DNA of 64,000 nt from VAZQ01 sp963841705 (GTDB lineage Bacteria > Pseudomonadota > Alphaproteobacteria > Rhizobiales > Xanthobacteraceae). Both the position numbers and the translations under genes were made by a program. The stretch covers positions 1 through 64,000 of the forward strand of contig CAWJDY010000014.1 in assembly GCA_963841705.1 (NCBI GenBank), read 5' to 3'. The notes under the pieces were generated by a model. It was not told where the DNA came from. It made no database searches and saw only the letters and a program-made list of their open reading frames with translations. Position 1 is the first letter of the stretch. Each line of letters opens with the position of its first letter. Positions 18,101 through 24,785 of the stretch are shown one piece after another.

Positions 18101-18788
18101 GAAGAGCCGCGCCATCGCGATGACCCGCGCCTATTCGGAATTCTGGCAGGGCTCGAGCCTCGACCGGAAAAAGCTCGCCCAGGCGCTTCCGACCCTGCTC
18201 GACACCGCCGACGAGCTCGAAGCGGTTGCCGCCAAGCTCGGAGCTCCCAGCAGTGACATCCATCTGCAAAAGGATGCGAGCGAGGCCACCGTGAAGCGCG
18301 CGGCGCTCGCCAACTACCGCGTAGTCTATTTTGCCACCCACGGGCTGTTGGCCGGCGATGTGAAGGGGCTCGGCGAGCCGGCGCTGGCGCTCACGATCCC
18401 AAGGGAGCCGAGCGAGCTCGACGACGGGCTGCTCACCGCAAGCGAGGTCGCGCAGCTCAAGCTCAATGCCGATTGGGTGGTGCTTTCGGCATGCAACACC
18501 GCAGCCGGTGACAGGCCGGGCGCGGAGGCGCTATCGGGACTGGCGCGCGCCTTTTTCTATGCCGGCGCTCGCGCGCTGCTAGTGTCGCACTGGCCAGTTG
18601 CTTCCGATGCTGCCACGACGCTCATCACGACCACGTTTGCCATCCTGCAAAGTGACCCCAAGCTAGGCCGCGCAGAGGCGCTGCGGCGGGCGATGCTCGC
18701 CTACATGAACGACGCCACCGACCCGCTGAACGCCTATCCGGCGCTGTGGGCGCCGTTCGTTGTGGTTGGAGAAGGGGCGGCAAGGTGA
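15141..18788 (+). CDS. secreted TPR-CHAT protein (caspase-like peptidase domain), 1215 aa
   Basis: CHAT domains are caspase/separase-clan cysteine peptidases; TPR repeats bind partners or substrates. An N-terminal hydrophobic stretch (FVVVITSAIMLGWLGVL ... APAAAQ) suggests a signal peptide. From residue 101 there are twelve near-perfect 42-residue kinesin-light-chain-type TPRs (consensus QGKYADAEGLYKRALAI, EKALGADHP) plus one degenerate copy to about residue 645. The C-terminal CHAT domain has VPSGPLTSLPFHLL, the catalytic His in VVYFATHGLL (H1067) and the catalytic Cys in VLSACNTAAG (C1118), then GLARAFFYAGARALLVSHW. The start is ATG 15141; an in-frame TTG at 15132 would add three residues. 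Two small membrane-protein genes follow. Being exported, it is unlike cytoplasmic CRISPR-linked TPR-CHAT proteases. Confidence 0.88.
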   Translation: MQCVRRPGKVPREDAFGTGLTVRFVVVITSAIMLGWLGVLPGSIFVMVIAMAPAAAQQDDLNAIEKRFNQFYAAGDYPAALMEAQKLEVTVQARFGVNHANYGAALNKLAVVYRAQGKYADAEGLYKRALTIKEKALGAGHPSVALTLNNLANLYDVQGKYADAESLHKRALAIREKALGGRNPDVAQSLSNLAGVYKEQGKYADAEGLFKRAVAIYEKALGKDHAQVANSLIGLAAVYDKQGKYADAEGLFKRALAIKEKALGANHPDVALTLNNLAIGYKNQGRYADAEALYKRALAIREKALGADHPDVALSLNSLANLYEAQGKYADAEGLFKRVLAIKEKALGPDHPDFAWSLGNLAWLNYDQGRYADAEELYKRTLAIREKALGASHPDVAATLGALAIVYAAQGRYADAEELYKRALAIEEKALGADHPEVAATLGNLALVYEDQGKYADAEGLHKRALAIEEKALGADHPEVAKTLNNLAGVYQSQGKHADAEALYKRALAIKEKALGADHPAVAASLDNLANVYAAQGNYADAEVLHKRALAIYEKTLGAEHPEVASTLNNLAELYSDQHKYTEAEALYQRALAIKEKALGADHPEVAGTLNNLAILFASSGNSESALAYSRKATAAVIAHAATETSGAQYKEGGGGLVEQRADFFVRHVASLAVAAQKRLEPETELGREALIMAQWAKQSAAAAAVQQMGLRFAAGTDALAVLVRERQDLSILWRDRDKALLAALAKPQGQQNPAAMVALRKELAATESRLVANTGRLEREFPEYAALASPKPLQAKDVQQLLGADEALVFFLTGNKESYVFALTRDGFEWHTIAIGADNLSEKVAALRNGLDLEKLQEFAGKPVLFDLNLAHELYVALIGPVETLVKNKRHLLVVPSGPLTSLPFHLLVTEKPAQPVTQVKDIARYRDAAWLIKRQAVSVVPSVASLRALRLFGRKAEGTKAMIGFGDPIFDPAERARTLAERGATKSRAIAMTRAYSEFWQGSSLDRKKLAQALPTLLDTADELEAVAAKLGAPSSDIHLQKDASEATVKRAALANYRVVYFATHGLLAGDVKGLGEPALALTIPREPSELDDGLLTASEVAQLKLNADWVVLSACNTAAGDRPGAEALSGLARAFFYAGARALLVSHWPVASDAATTLITTTFAILQSDPKLGRAEALRRAMLAYMNDATDPLNAYPALWAPFVVVGEGAAR
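15441..16952 (+). repeat. twelve 126-bp tandem repeats inside the TPR-CHAT gene
   Basis: Each unit encodes one 42-residue TPR. Many units share long identical DNA stretches (for example GCCGACGCCGAGGGGCT and GCGTTGGCGATC), so the array could expand or contract by recombination. Confidence 0.85.
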
Positions 18789-18857
18789 GCTCGGTCCAGG
18801 TGATCGTAGCTCAAAAATAAGGCGCCTGTTCTCTCGGGAAGGAAGGCGGACTGTCAA

Positions 18858-19034
18858 ATGCGCACGCTTACCGGTTATGGGATCGCCGTCGTTATCGTTC
18901 TTGCTTTTCTGAACGGCATAGCATGGCTGGTAGGAACGCCACGGCTTCATGGGCTAAACGTGTTCTCTGCCGGGTTCACTCTCGGGATGCTCGGGATGTA
19001 TCTCGCGGCTTGTCTATACGGGTATCACCAGTGA
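18858..19034 (+). CDS. small membrane protein, 58 aa
   Basis: The ATG at 18858 has GGAAGGCGG upstream. The product begins MRTLTGYGIAVVIVLAFLNG and has two predicted membrane helices, AVVIVLAFLNGIAWLV and a second around GFTLGMLGMYLAACLYG. It lies 70 bp after the TPR-CHAT stop on the same strand with no obvious terminator between, so co-transcription is possible. No family recognised. A small two-helix protein next to a caspase-like protease could be a membrane anchor, partner or substrate; that is inference only. Confidence 0.55.
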   Translation: MRTLTGYGIAVVIVLAFLNGIAWLVGTPRLHGLNVFSAGFTLGMLGMYLAACLYGYHQ

Positions 19035-19142
19035 CCTGATCGGGTGCAAACCGTGAGCTAGCGATCTGCTGGTCGTTCAATCCTTCCGCCTTCCGGGCGT
19101 TGGGTGGTTTATGGCAGTCGCCGCATAGAATGTGGGGGTCTC

Positions 19143-19433
19143 ATGCTCCGTCAGAAAATCAACCGCATTAGTGCAATCGCCCCGCTCGTTATGTCGGCCC
19201 TGGCGTTCATCTTGGTCTTGATCGCTGTCGCTACTGGATGGGAGGCGGGCAGTACAGACGAAGGAGCGGCAACGCGTATCTTTCACCTTCTTATCGTTTT
19301 ACAGCTACCATTCGTTGTGGCGTATTTGGTTACGGCAGATTGGGAACGGATCATGCGGGTTGCGGCCACCCTAGGTTTTCAGGTCGTAGCCATTGCGTTG
19401 GCCTTTGCTCCTGTCCACTTTTTCAAACTATAA
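19143..19433 (+). CDS. small integral membrane protein, 96 aa
   Basis: I start it at ATG 19143 (MLRQKINRISAIAPLVMSAL); an in-frame ATG at 19104 would add 13 less likely residues. Three hydrophobic helices are evident: IAPLVMSALAFILVLIAVAT, FHLLIVLQLPFVVAYLV and VAATLGFQVVAIALAFAPV. This is the layout of small DUF-type membrane proteins. The IS630-family element begins about 4 bp after its stop codon, so the gene has just escaped disruption but lost its natural downstream sequence. Function unknown. Confidence 0.65.
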   Translation: MLRQKINRISAIAPLVMSALAFILVLIAVATGWEAGSTDEGAATRIFHLLIVLQLPFVVAYLVTADWERIMRVAATLGFQVVAIALAFAPVHFFKL

Positions 19434-19555
19434 CTGATACCGCTTCCATAGCTGATTAAATCGAAGATTTCGCGGGTTTTGGTCGTGGACCGAGGGGGGA
19501 TTCTGCTTGGCCGTGAGGTGTGATTCGCTAGGGCCATCTGATTCGGAGCGAGCAG

Positions 19556-20047
19556 ATGGTCAAATGCACCAAGAGCCAGGTTCGACGGTTGAAGACGGCG
19601 CTGTACTGGAAAGGCGACCCGGCACGGCGTCAGCGCATTCAGATGGTGCTGCTGCGTGAAGGCGGAATGACACAGCCCTCCATTGCCGCGGCGATGGGCG
19701 TGTCGCTGAGCACGGTAAACCGTGCCCATATGGCCTACGACGGGGGTGGGCTTGCAGCGCTCAAATCCAAGCCGAGTGGCGGCCGCAAACGCCAGAATAT
19801 GACCTTGGCGGAGGAGAAGGCCTTGCTGGCGCGCTTTGCCAAGGCGGCCGGAGCGGGGGAGCTGCTGAACATCCACGACATCAAGGCGGCGTATGAAAAG
19901 ACCATTGGCCACGAAACCAGCAACAGCACAGTCTATAATCTTTTGGTCCGGCACGGCTGGCGCAAACTGATGCCACGCCCGTTCCATCCCAAGCGCAACC
20001 TCGCGGCGCAGAACGCTTTTAAAAAAACGGCTTTTCTGATGCTGTGA
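19556..20047 (+). CDS. IS630-family transposase, frame A (N-terminal)
   Basis: 163 residues: a helix-turn-helix DNA-binding part (TQPSIAAAMGVSLSTVNRA) and a second winged-helix-like region (HDIKAAYEKTIGHETSNSTV). The frame ends at TGA 20045-20047. At 20021-20027 a run of seven A's would allow a -1 slip, after which the sequence continues KKNGFSDAVRKARRVA, matching family proteins. Full transposase therefore depends on slippage, a known regulatory device in IS elements. The alternative is a simple inactivating indel. Confidence 0.8.
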   Translation: MVKCTKSQVRRLKTALYWKGDPARRQRIQMVLLREGGMTQPSIAAAMGVSLSTVNRAHMAYDGGGLAALKSKPSGGRKRQNMTLAEEKALLARFAKAAGAGELLNIHDIKAAYEKTIGHETSNSTVYNLLVRHGWRKLMPRPFHPKRNLAAQNAFKKTAFLML

Positions 20048-20601
20048 GGAAAGCCAGACGGGTGGCGGCCAAGCGCGGCCGTCGTTTGCGCGTGATGTTC
20101 GCAGATGAAGCCCGTTTTGGGCGCATGAACCGCCCGCGGCCATGCTGGGCGCCGACCGGCATCAGACCCGAGGTCGCCGCGCAACTCATTCGCGAATACA
20201 TCTACCTATATGGCGCGGTCTGCCCCAAGGATGGAAGATGTGTCTATCTGATCATGCCGGCCTCGGACACCGGGTGCTTTCAGATCTACCTCGACGTTCT
20301 GTCCAAGAAATTCCGCACCCAGCACATTCTGTTGGTTCTCGACGGCGCCCCCAACCATCAGTGCGGCATTCTCGCGATTCCCGATAATATCTCGCTTCTG
20401 TTCCTGCCGCCCTATTCGCCGGAGTTGAACCCGAAGGAGAACCTGTGGGACGAAATCCGCGAGAAAATCTTCAAGAACTTCGCCCTCAAGTCCATGAACG
20501 CAGTGCGCGCGAAGCTCCAGCAGGCCGTCCTCTACATCGAACGCAACCCAAAAATCGTCAAATCCATCACATCCTTCCCTTACATTGCAAAGTCAATCTG
20601 A
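20023..20601 (+). CDS. IS630-family transposase, frame B (DDE catalytic domain)
   Basis: In the -1 frame this opens at 20023, right after a TAA at 20020-20022, and encodes the DDE domain: the first Asp in VMFADEARFG, the second in LLVLDGAPNHQ and the Glu in YSPELNPKENLWDEI. A GTG at 20044 could start it independently but would give a protein without DNA-binding helices. The catalytic triad is complete, so the element may still be active through frameshifting. Confidence 0.8.
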   Translation, partial: KNGFSDAVRKARRVAAKRGRRLRVMFADEARFGRMNRPRPCWAPTGIRPEVAAQLIREYIYLYGAVCPKDGRCVYLIMPASDTGCFQIYLDVLSKKFRTQHILLVLDGAPNHQCGILAIPDNISLLFLPPYSPELNPKENLWDEIREKIFKNFALKSMNAVRAKLQQAVLYIERNPKIVKSITSFPYIAKSI

Positions 20602-20641
20602 TATGGAACCGGTATGAGACATTTCCGAATTATCCTCGCTC

Positions 20642-20744
20642 CTAGTCCTTCCAGAAATGCTTGAACCGGTCGGGTGCCAACTCGGTATAGCGGACCGTGT
20701 GCTGAATGTTGCTGTGCCCAAGGTAGGCTTGAAGCGACCGGGTC
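20642..20744 (-). pseudogene. tyrosine recombinase (phage-type integrase), C-terminal remnant
   Basis: The minus strand reads RSLQAYLGHSNIQHTVRYTE and LAPDRFKHFWKD before a stop at 20642. This is the last box of site-specific tyrosine recombinases, with the conserved His-x-x-Ile region and the nucleophilic Tyr. Only about 34 codons survive. Its left end points at the IS630-family element and its right end runs into the truncated HigB-like gene on the other strand. Confidence 0.7.
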
Positions 20745-20977
20745 AAGGGCGTTCGGGCGGTTTCCGGGTGCTAATCGCCTACCGCGCAAAGGCGCGCTCG
20801 GTGTTTCTGTTCGGTTTCGCGAAAAGCGCGCGCGCGAACGTGAGCGCGACGGAACTGGAGAGCGCGCGGGAGATCGCGCAGGGATTTCTCGCCGCGGATT
20901 CTCGCACCCTGGTCCAGGCGCTCGCGGCAGGCATGATTGAGGAGGTGGACTATGGCGAAGAAGAAAAAGAAAACTAG
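20735..20977 (+). pseudogene. HigB/RelE-like toxin, N-terminally truncated
   Basis: The frame contains RPGQGRSGGFRVLIAYRA and SVFLFGFAKSARANVSATEL, the central and C-terminal part of small HigB-type mRNA interferases. The first 40-50 residues are missing, replaced by antisense recombinase sequence; the join lies at 20738-20750. The frame is open upstream to an ATG at 20657, so a chimeric protein could be made, but it would lack the first strands of the toxin fold. The 3' end overlaps the antitoxin start by 26 bases. Confidence 0.65.
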
Positions 20978-21290
20978 TCGGCTCGCGGTAGCCCTTGTGG
21001 AGACCGCAAGCGATATGCGCAAGGTTGGACTCCTGGACCGGGCGAGCCATGACAAGATCACCTTGCGCCATCTGGGCGTTGCGGGCGTCCCGAAGCTCCC
21101 GCCGATTAGCGCCATGCAAATCCGCGCCATGCGCGAACGCGCGAAGCTGAGCCAGGCGGTATTCGCGCATTATCTCAATCTGACCGCCGACTATGTGTCG
21201 AAGCTGGAGCGCGGCACGAAGCGGCCGACCGGCGCCGCGCTCGCGCTCTTGAATGTCATCAAGCGCAAGGGAATCGAGGCAATCCTCTGA
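20952..21290 (+). CDS. XRE-family antitoxin (HigA-like), 112 aa
   Basis: The start is ATG 20952, with GAGGAGGT upstream inside the toxin frame. A Lys-rich N-terminus (MAKKKKKTSR) precedes a classical helix-turn-helix: MRERAKLSQAVFAHYLN, LTADYVSKLERGTKRPTG. It would bind and silence the HigB-like toxin and repress the operon. The toxin is truncated but the antitoxin is intact, a common relic state. A strong terminator follows within 30 bp. Confidence 0.8.
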   Translation: MAKKKKKTSRLAVALVETASDMRKVGLLDRASHDKITLRHLGVAGVPKLPPISAMQIRAMRERAKLSQAVFAHYLNLTADYVSKLERGTKRPTGAALALLNVIKRKGIEAIL

Positions 21291-21316
21291 GCCCGCCCCC
21301 AGTGTGGAAGGAAGAG

Positions 21317-21342
21317 CCCCGCCGTTCGGCGGGGTTTTTTTT
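21317..21342 (+). terminator. rho-independent terminator after the HigA-like gene
   Basis: Stem CCCCGCC (21317-21323) pairs with GGCGGGG (21328-21334) across a GTTC loop, followed by eight T's at 21335-21342. This is a textbook intrinsic terminator. Confidence 0.9.
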
Positions 21343-21347
21343 ATCAG

Positions 21348-21623
21348 ATGCGACGTTCCGCACCCGAAATCACTTTAAACAAAGAAGGTGCATTGTGGGC
21401 GGGCGCTACCATTATCTGGGATGAGAATGTTCCAGACCCCCACAGCCCAAACGACCTCCGCCGGATTGATGTAGGTATCCGGACAAAAGACGGGCGCCAT
21501 ATCTCCGTCGAATGTCGGGAAAAGGAGCGCCGCGCAATCGGTGATGATACCTTCGCAGCCGACCGTCGTATCACCGCTATGAAATGGGCAACAGTTGCCA
21601 ATGCGACATTAGGGGGAGGATAA
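21348..21623 (+). CDS. hypothetical protein, possibly restriction-endonuclease-like, 91 aa
   Basis: It starts at ATG 21348, immediately after the terminator, with no good ribosome binding site. The middle reads DLRRIDVGIRTKDGRHISVE followed by CREKER. The pattern I-D-V ... V-E-C resembles the D...ExK core of Mrr-type PD-(D/E)XK nucleases, with Arg in the Lys position. The protein is far shorter than those enzymes and may be a fragment. It lies on the far side of the damaged toxin-antitoxin locus. Low confidence in function. Confidence 0.35.
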   Translation: MRRSAPEITLNKEGALWAGATIIWDENVPDPHSPNDLRRIDVGIRTKDGRHISVECREKERRAIGDDTFAADRRITAMKWATVANATLGGG

Positions 21624-21739
21624 TGCTTCGCTGGTGCACTACAGCTGCTCCCGTATCAGCCGGCTACCAGCGGGCGCGTGTGACCGTCAGCGTGCCCAAG
21701 CAAGCCGAGCAGCCGTCGTAACGCCGCAAAGGAGAACCC

Positions 21740-22156
21740 ATGGCAGCGCCGTCTCGCCAAGTCGTGCATCCCGACATCAAGCCCGAGAACGCCCCGGAGC
21801 TCGCCTCGCGCTACCTCGATGCTGCCAGCATGCCGTGGGAGAAGACCAAGTTCCCGGGCATTGCGATCAAGGTGCTTTATTCCGACGACAGCGGCATCAC
21901 CACTGCCCTGTTCAAGCTCGATCCCGGCGCGGTCGTGCCGCTGCACGAGCATACCGCGCTCGAGCAGACGTATGTGCTCGAAGGCACGATCGAGGACCAC
22001 GAAGGCGTCTGCGGGCCGGGTCAGTTCGTGTGGCGGCCGGCGGGCAATCAACATGAGGCAAGATCGCCAAACGGGGCGGTGATCCTCGGTTTCTTTCTCA
22101 AACCCAACCGCTTCGCCTACGGCGAGAAGTTCTTCACGCAGCAGCAGGGCAAGTAG
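21740..22156 (+). CDS. cupin-domain protein (ChrR-like), 138 aa
   Basis: The ATG at 21740 follows AAAGGAGA. A single beta-barrel cupin has motif 1 PGAVVPLHEHTALEQTYVLE (two His and a Glu metal ligands) and motif 2 with FVWRPAGNQHEA. ChrR-type and related cupins bind zinc, iron or manganese and serve as sensors, isomerases or dioxygenases. No catalytic role can be assigned. The gene stands alone on the plus strand, back to back with nothing upstream except the truncated mobile region. Confidence 0.8.
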   Translation: MAAPSRQVVHPDIKPENAPELASRYLDAASMPWEKTKFPGIAIKVLYSDDSGITTALFKLDPGAVVPLHEHTALEQTYVLEGTIEDHEGVCGPGQFVWRPAGNQHEARSPNGAVILGFFLKPNRFAYGEKFFTQQQGK

Positions 22157-22264
22157 TGGAAAATCGGCATGGCCGATTTTCCTGCGCCCCGGAATGACGT
22201 CGAGGGGCAACTTGTGACGCAGGGCAGCTAGTCGGCGCGACGCAACGGCGCCTGCCATGGGGGA

Positions 22265-22774
22265 TCAGGCTCGCAACGCCGCCAGCATCTCCTCGATATA
22301 CTCGTCGTCGTTGGCGATCACGAGCATGGACGCATAGGGGCGCACCGATCTCAGGGTCCGCGAGAGCTCCTCGTCCGAGCAGCGGTTGCTGCCGGTGATC
22401 AGCGCCGTCGTCATCACCTTGCGCGCGGCGCAGGCCTCGCCGATCACGGAGGCAGCCTCCGCTGCGTCGCCGGCGCTCGCAACCATTACGACGAGATCGG
22501 CCGAGGCGACTTCCTCGACCAAGGCCTTGGTGCGGCCGGCGAGATCGCTGAGCCAGGCCTGCATGGACCAGGGTTGCGAGGCGGTCGGGTGATCGAGCCG
22601 CAGCGAGGTGAAAAAATCGGCGCGCTGCCAGTGCTGGCGTGCCACCTGCTTGACCAGGAGCTCGCTCGCAGGGTCGAGCGCTACCACCTTGACCACGCGC
22701 GGCGCGGAATTGGGGTAGTCGATGCGAAACCGCGCCTCGGCGGCCGAGCTCATGCGCGCGCTTTCGGTCTGCAT
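22265..22774 (-). CDS. conserved-type hypothetical protein, 169 aa
   Basis: The start at ATG 22774 is favoured by GGAG just upstream; an in-frame ATG at 22840 is possible. The product has an alternating beta-alpha pattern: VVKVVALDPASELLVKQVAR, then VASADLVVMVASAGDAAEAA, ACAARKVMTTALIT and ASMLVIANDDEYIEEML. This suggests a Rossmann-like fold without a clear GxGxxG. No enzyme family is recognised. It is convergent with the cupin gene. Confidence 0.55.
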   Translation of the reverse strand: MQTESARMSSAAEARFRIDYPNSAPRVVKVVALDPASELLVKQVARQHWQRADFFTSLRLDHPTASQPWSMQAWLSDLAGRTKALVEEVASADLVVMVASAGDAAEAASVIGEACAARKVMTTALITGSNRCSDEELSRTLRSVRPYASMLVIANDDEYIEEMLAALRA

Positions 22775-22878
22775 TGCTCCATCCTCGTCACCGCGCCTGC
22801 ATGGCGGCCGGATGATAATGTACCGCGTTGAACTTAGCACTCCTGCGGCGCGCCGCGTAGGGCGGGTTGTGCGACGTC

Positions 22879-22985
22879 ATGCTCCGCAAAAGCGGAGCAT
22901 CCAGTAACCCCGTGCCGGAGGGTGGACGCTGTACGCATATCAAAGTCCATCGGTTACTGGATCGCCCGCCTGCGCGGGCGATGAC
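22879..22985. repeat. REP-like palindromic pair
   Basis: Hairpin ATGCTCCGC-AAAA-GCGGAGCAT is followed by CCAGTAACC and, about 45 bp on, the mirror GGTTACTGGATCGCCCGC with its own GCGGGCGAT stem. The same TACTGGAT/GGGGCATGAC style recurs at 34.8 kb. It is a typical extragenic palindrome of Bradyrhizobium-like genomes. Confidence 0.7.
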
Positions 22986-23033
22986 ACCAATGGGAATCGA
23001 GCGTCAGAGATAGAACACTAGGGCGAGGATGAC

Positions 23034-23711
23034 ATGGAGATTCTGTGCACCAACGGGCTCAAATCGGTCATGACCGAGCTCGTGCCGGCGCTCGAGGGTC
23101 AGAGCGGGAGCCGGATCGTGCTGACCTGGGGCTCGACGGTGGGGCTTGCGAAAGAGATTGCGGCTGGTGCCCGCGGCGATATCGCCATCCTCACCCACGA
23201 GGCGATCAACGATCTCGTTGCGCAGGGCAAGGCCGTTGCCGGCAGCCGCGTCGATGTTGCCCGTTCGGGGATCGGCATCGCCGTGCGCAAGGGCACCCGC
23301 AAGCCCGACATCAGCTCGCCGCACGCGCTGCGGCATGCACTGCTGGCGGCGAACAGCGTAGCCCATTCCCGGACGGGCCAGAGCGGGCTTTACTTTCCGA
23401 CCGTGCTGGCGCGGCTCGGCATCAGCGAGCAGATGCAGTCGAAGCTGGTCGTGCCGGAAGGAGGTGTTCCGATCGGCGATATCGTCGCACGCGGCGACGC
23501 GGAGATCGGCATCCAGCAGATCAGCGAGCTGATGCCGGTTGACGGCATCGCGATCGTGGGGCCGCTGCCGGAGCCGCTACAGAAGATTACGATCTTTTCC
23601 GCCGGCGTGCTTGCAACGGCGCAGGACCCGCAACGCGCGCGAAAGCTCGCCGATCTCATCGGCACCGCCTCGCGTCCGCTCCTTGCCGCGAAAGGGCTGG
23701 AAGCGCCGTGA
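23034..23711 (+). CDS. periplasmic-binding-like (ModA-type) protein, 225 aa
   Basis: The fold resembles the molybdate/sulfate-binding proteins: ALEGQSGSRIVLTWGSTVGL, AGARGDIAILTHEAINDLVA, and VPEGGVPIGDIVARGDAEIG near the end. There is no signal peptide after the ATG at 23034 (MEILCTNGLKSVMTELVPAL), so it is either cytoplasmic or the true start lies upstream and has been lost. No ABC permease or ATPase is adjacent. Such leaderless members are common in Bradyrhizobium-type genomes and are of unknown ligand. Confidence 0.7.
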   Translation: MEILCTNGLKSVMTELVPALEGQSGSRIVLTWGSTVGLAKEIAAGARGDIAILTHEAINDLVAQGKAVAGSRVDVARSGIGIAVRKGTRKPDISSPHALRHALLAANSVAHSRTGQSGLYFPTVLARLGISEQMQSKLVVPEGGVPIGDIVARGDAEIGIQQISELMPVDGIAIVGPLPEPLQKITIFSAGVLATAQDPQRARKLADLIGTASRPLLAAKGLEAP

Positions 23712-23797
23712 TGGCGATCCTTCGACACGGCGGGTTACGCTGCAAATCGGCTATGCCGATTTGCGGCTAACCCGCCCTACGAGCGCGAGCGGTCGCC

Positions 23798-24574
23798 TCA
23801 GAAATTTACCGCGCGTTTCGGCGCGGGGGCCGGCTCGGCAGTCCCCGGCGGCAGGTTGTACATGCCGCCCGGCAGGCTATCGAGGAAAGCCAGCACCTCC
23901 GAGGTCTTCACCACGTCGGCATATTTCGCATTCATGTCGCAGAGGTTGATGGCGTGGCTGGCTTGCGATCGGTCGAAGCAGCCCTCCTCCGCGAGCGCAA
24001 TGCGGTAGTTGAGGCTGAACGCATCGAGCACGGTGGCGCGCACGCAGCCCGAGGTCGTGGTGCCGGTCACGATGACGCTGTCGCAGCCGAGCAGCGTAAG
24101 GTAGCTCGCCATGTTGGTGCCGAAGAAGCCGGACGGCTTCTGCTTCAGCACCACGACGTCCTGCGGCGCCGGCGCAATCTCGGCGACGATCTCGTTGCCG
24201 TCGACATTGGTTGCGGGCCGGCTGAACTTGTCCTCGTCCGAACGCCCGTTCTTCCAGATCCAGCTGCCGCTGTCCCAGTTGTCCGCGCGCCGCACGCCCG
24301 TGGTGTAGATCACCGGGACGCCCTTGGCGTGACACTTGTCGATCAGCGACTTGAGATAGGGCATGGCGACCCAGGCGTCCTCGCCGCAGGAATTGCGCCA
24401 GCGCTTGATCGATTCCAAAATCGGCATCGGGCGCTCGTCGCAGAAGGCATAGTTGACGTCGATCACGAGCAGCGCGGGACGCTTGCCGAAGCCTCCACGC
24501 GCGCCGTACCCCGACGAGGCGAACACGGCCTTGTCGCGCTCGGTGAGGAATTGGTTCCAGATCGGTTCTGACAT
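23798..24574 (-). CDS. isochorismatase-family hydrolase (N-carbamoylsarcosine amidase / maleamate amidohydrolase type), 258 aa
   Basis: These cysteine hydrolases release ammonia from amides. The catalytic triad is visible: Asp in ALLVIDVNYAF, Lys in VVLKQKPSGFFGT and Cys in TGTTTSGCVRAT. The start ATG 24574 (MSEPIWNQFLTERDKAVFAS) is chosen because sequence upstream belongs to an intergenic palindromic element. The length fits N-carbamoylsarcosine amidase and NicF-like maleamate amidohydrolases. It is on the same strand as the ABC importer behind it, which suggests an imported amide or urea-like substrate. Exact substrate unknown. Confidence 0.82.
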   Translation of the reverse strand: MSEPIWNQFLTERDKAVFASSGYGARGGFGKRPALLVIDVNYAFCDERPMPILESIKRWRNSCGEDAWVAMPYLKSLIDKCHAKGVPVIYTTGVRRADNWDSGSWIWKNGRSDEDKFSRPATNVDGNEIVAEIAPAPQDVVVLKQKPSGFFGTNMASYLTLLGCDSVIVTGTTTSGCVRATVLDAFSLNYRIALAEEGCFDRSQASHAINLCDMNAKYADVVKTSEVLAFLDSLPGGMYNLPPGTAEPAPAPKRAVNF

Positions 24575-24602
24575 GGTGGATTGCACTCCTTGGGTTTGAA
24601 TT

Positions 24603-24775
24603 TGGGAAGTAGGGTGGGTTAGTTTAGGCATCCGAGCCGGTTCACCCGGCTCGGATGGCGTAACCCACCGCCACGCAGAAAACGCCGGATGCTGGTGGGT
24701 TACGCCAGCGAAACCGGACAAGCCGGCAACCGATCTCGGGTTTACCCGAGATCGGCAAACACCCTACGAAGTCTT
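24603..24775. repeat. composite palindromic intergenic element
   Basis: It opens GTAGGGTGGGTTAG and closes CACCCTAC. Inside are hairpins TCCGAGCCGG/CCGGCTCGGA and GATCTCGGGT/ACCCGAGATC and two inverted GTAACCCACC motifs. Related copies lie at 49.3-49.6 kb. Confidence 0.7.
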
Positions 24776-24785
24776 GTTTCTCCTG

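Larger units (their letters stand above)
19437..20615 (+). mobile_element. IS630-family insertion sequence, about 1.18 kb
   Basis: Terminal inverted repeats are ATACCGCTTCCATA at 19437-19450 and, as reverse complement, ATACCGGTTCCATA at 20602-20615 (13 of 14 identical), with weaker similarity continuing inward. They enclose a two-frame transposase. The exact outer ends and the expected TA target duplication cannot be fixed by eye. Confidence 0.8.

Noticed and set aside
16935..18341. A 468-codon open frame on the strand opposite the CHAT region
   Set aside because: Composition mirrors the CHAT codons, there is no start signal and no family resemblance; it is antisense shadow.
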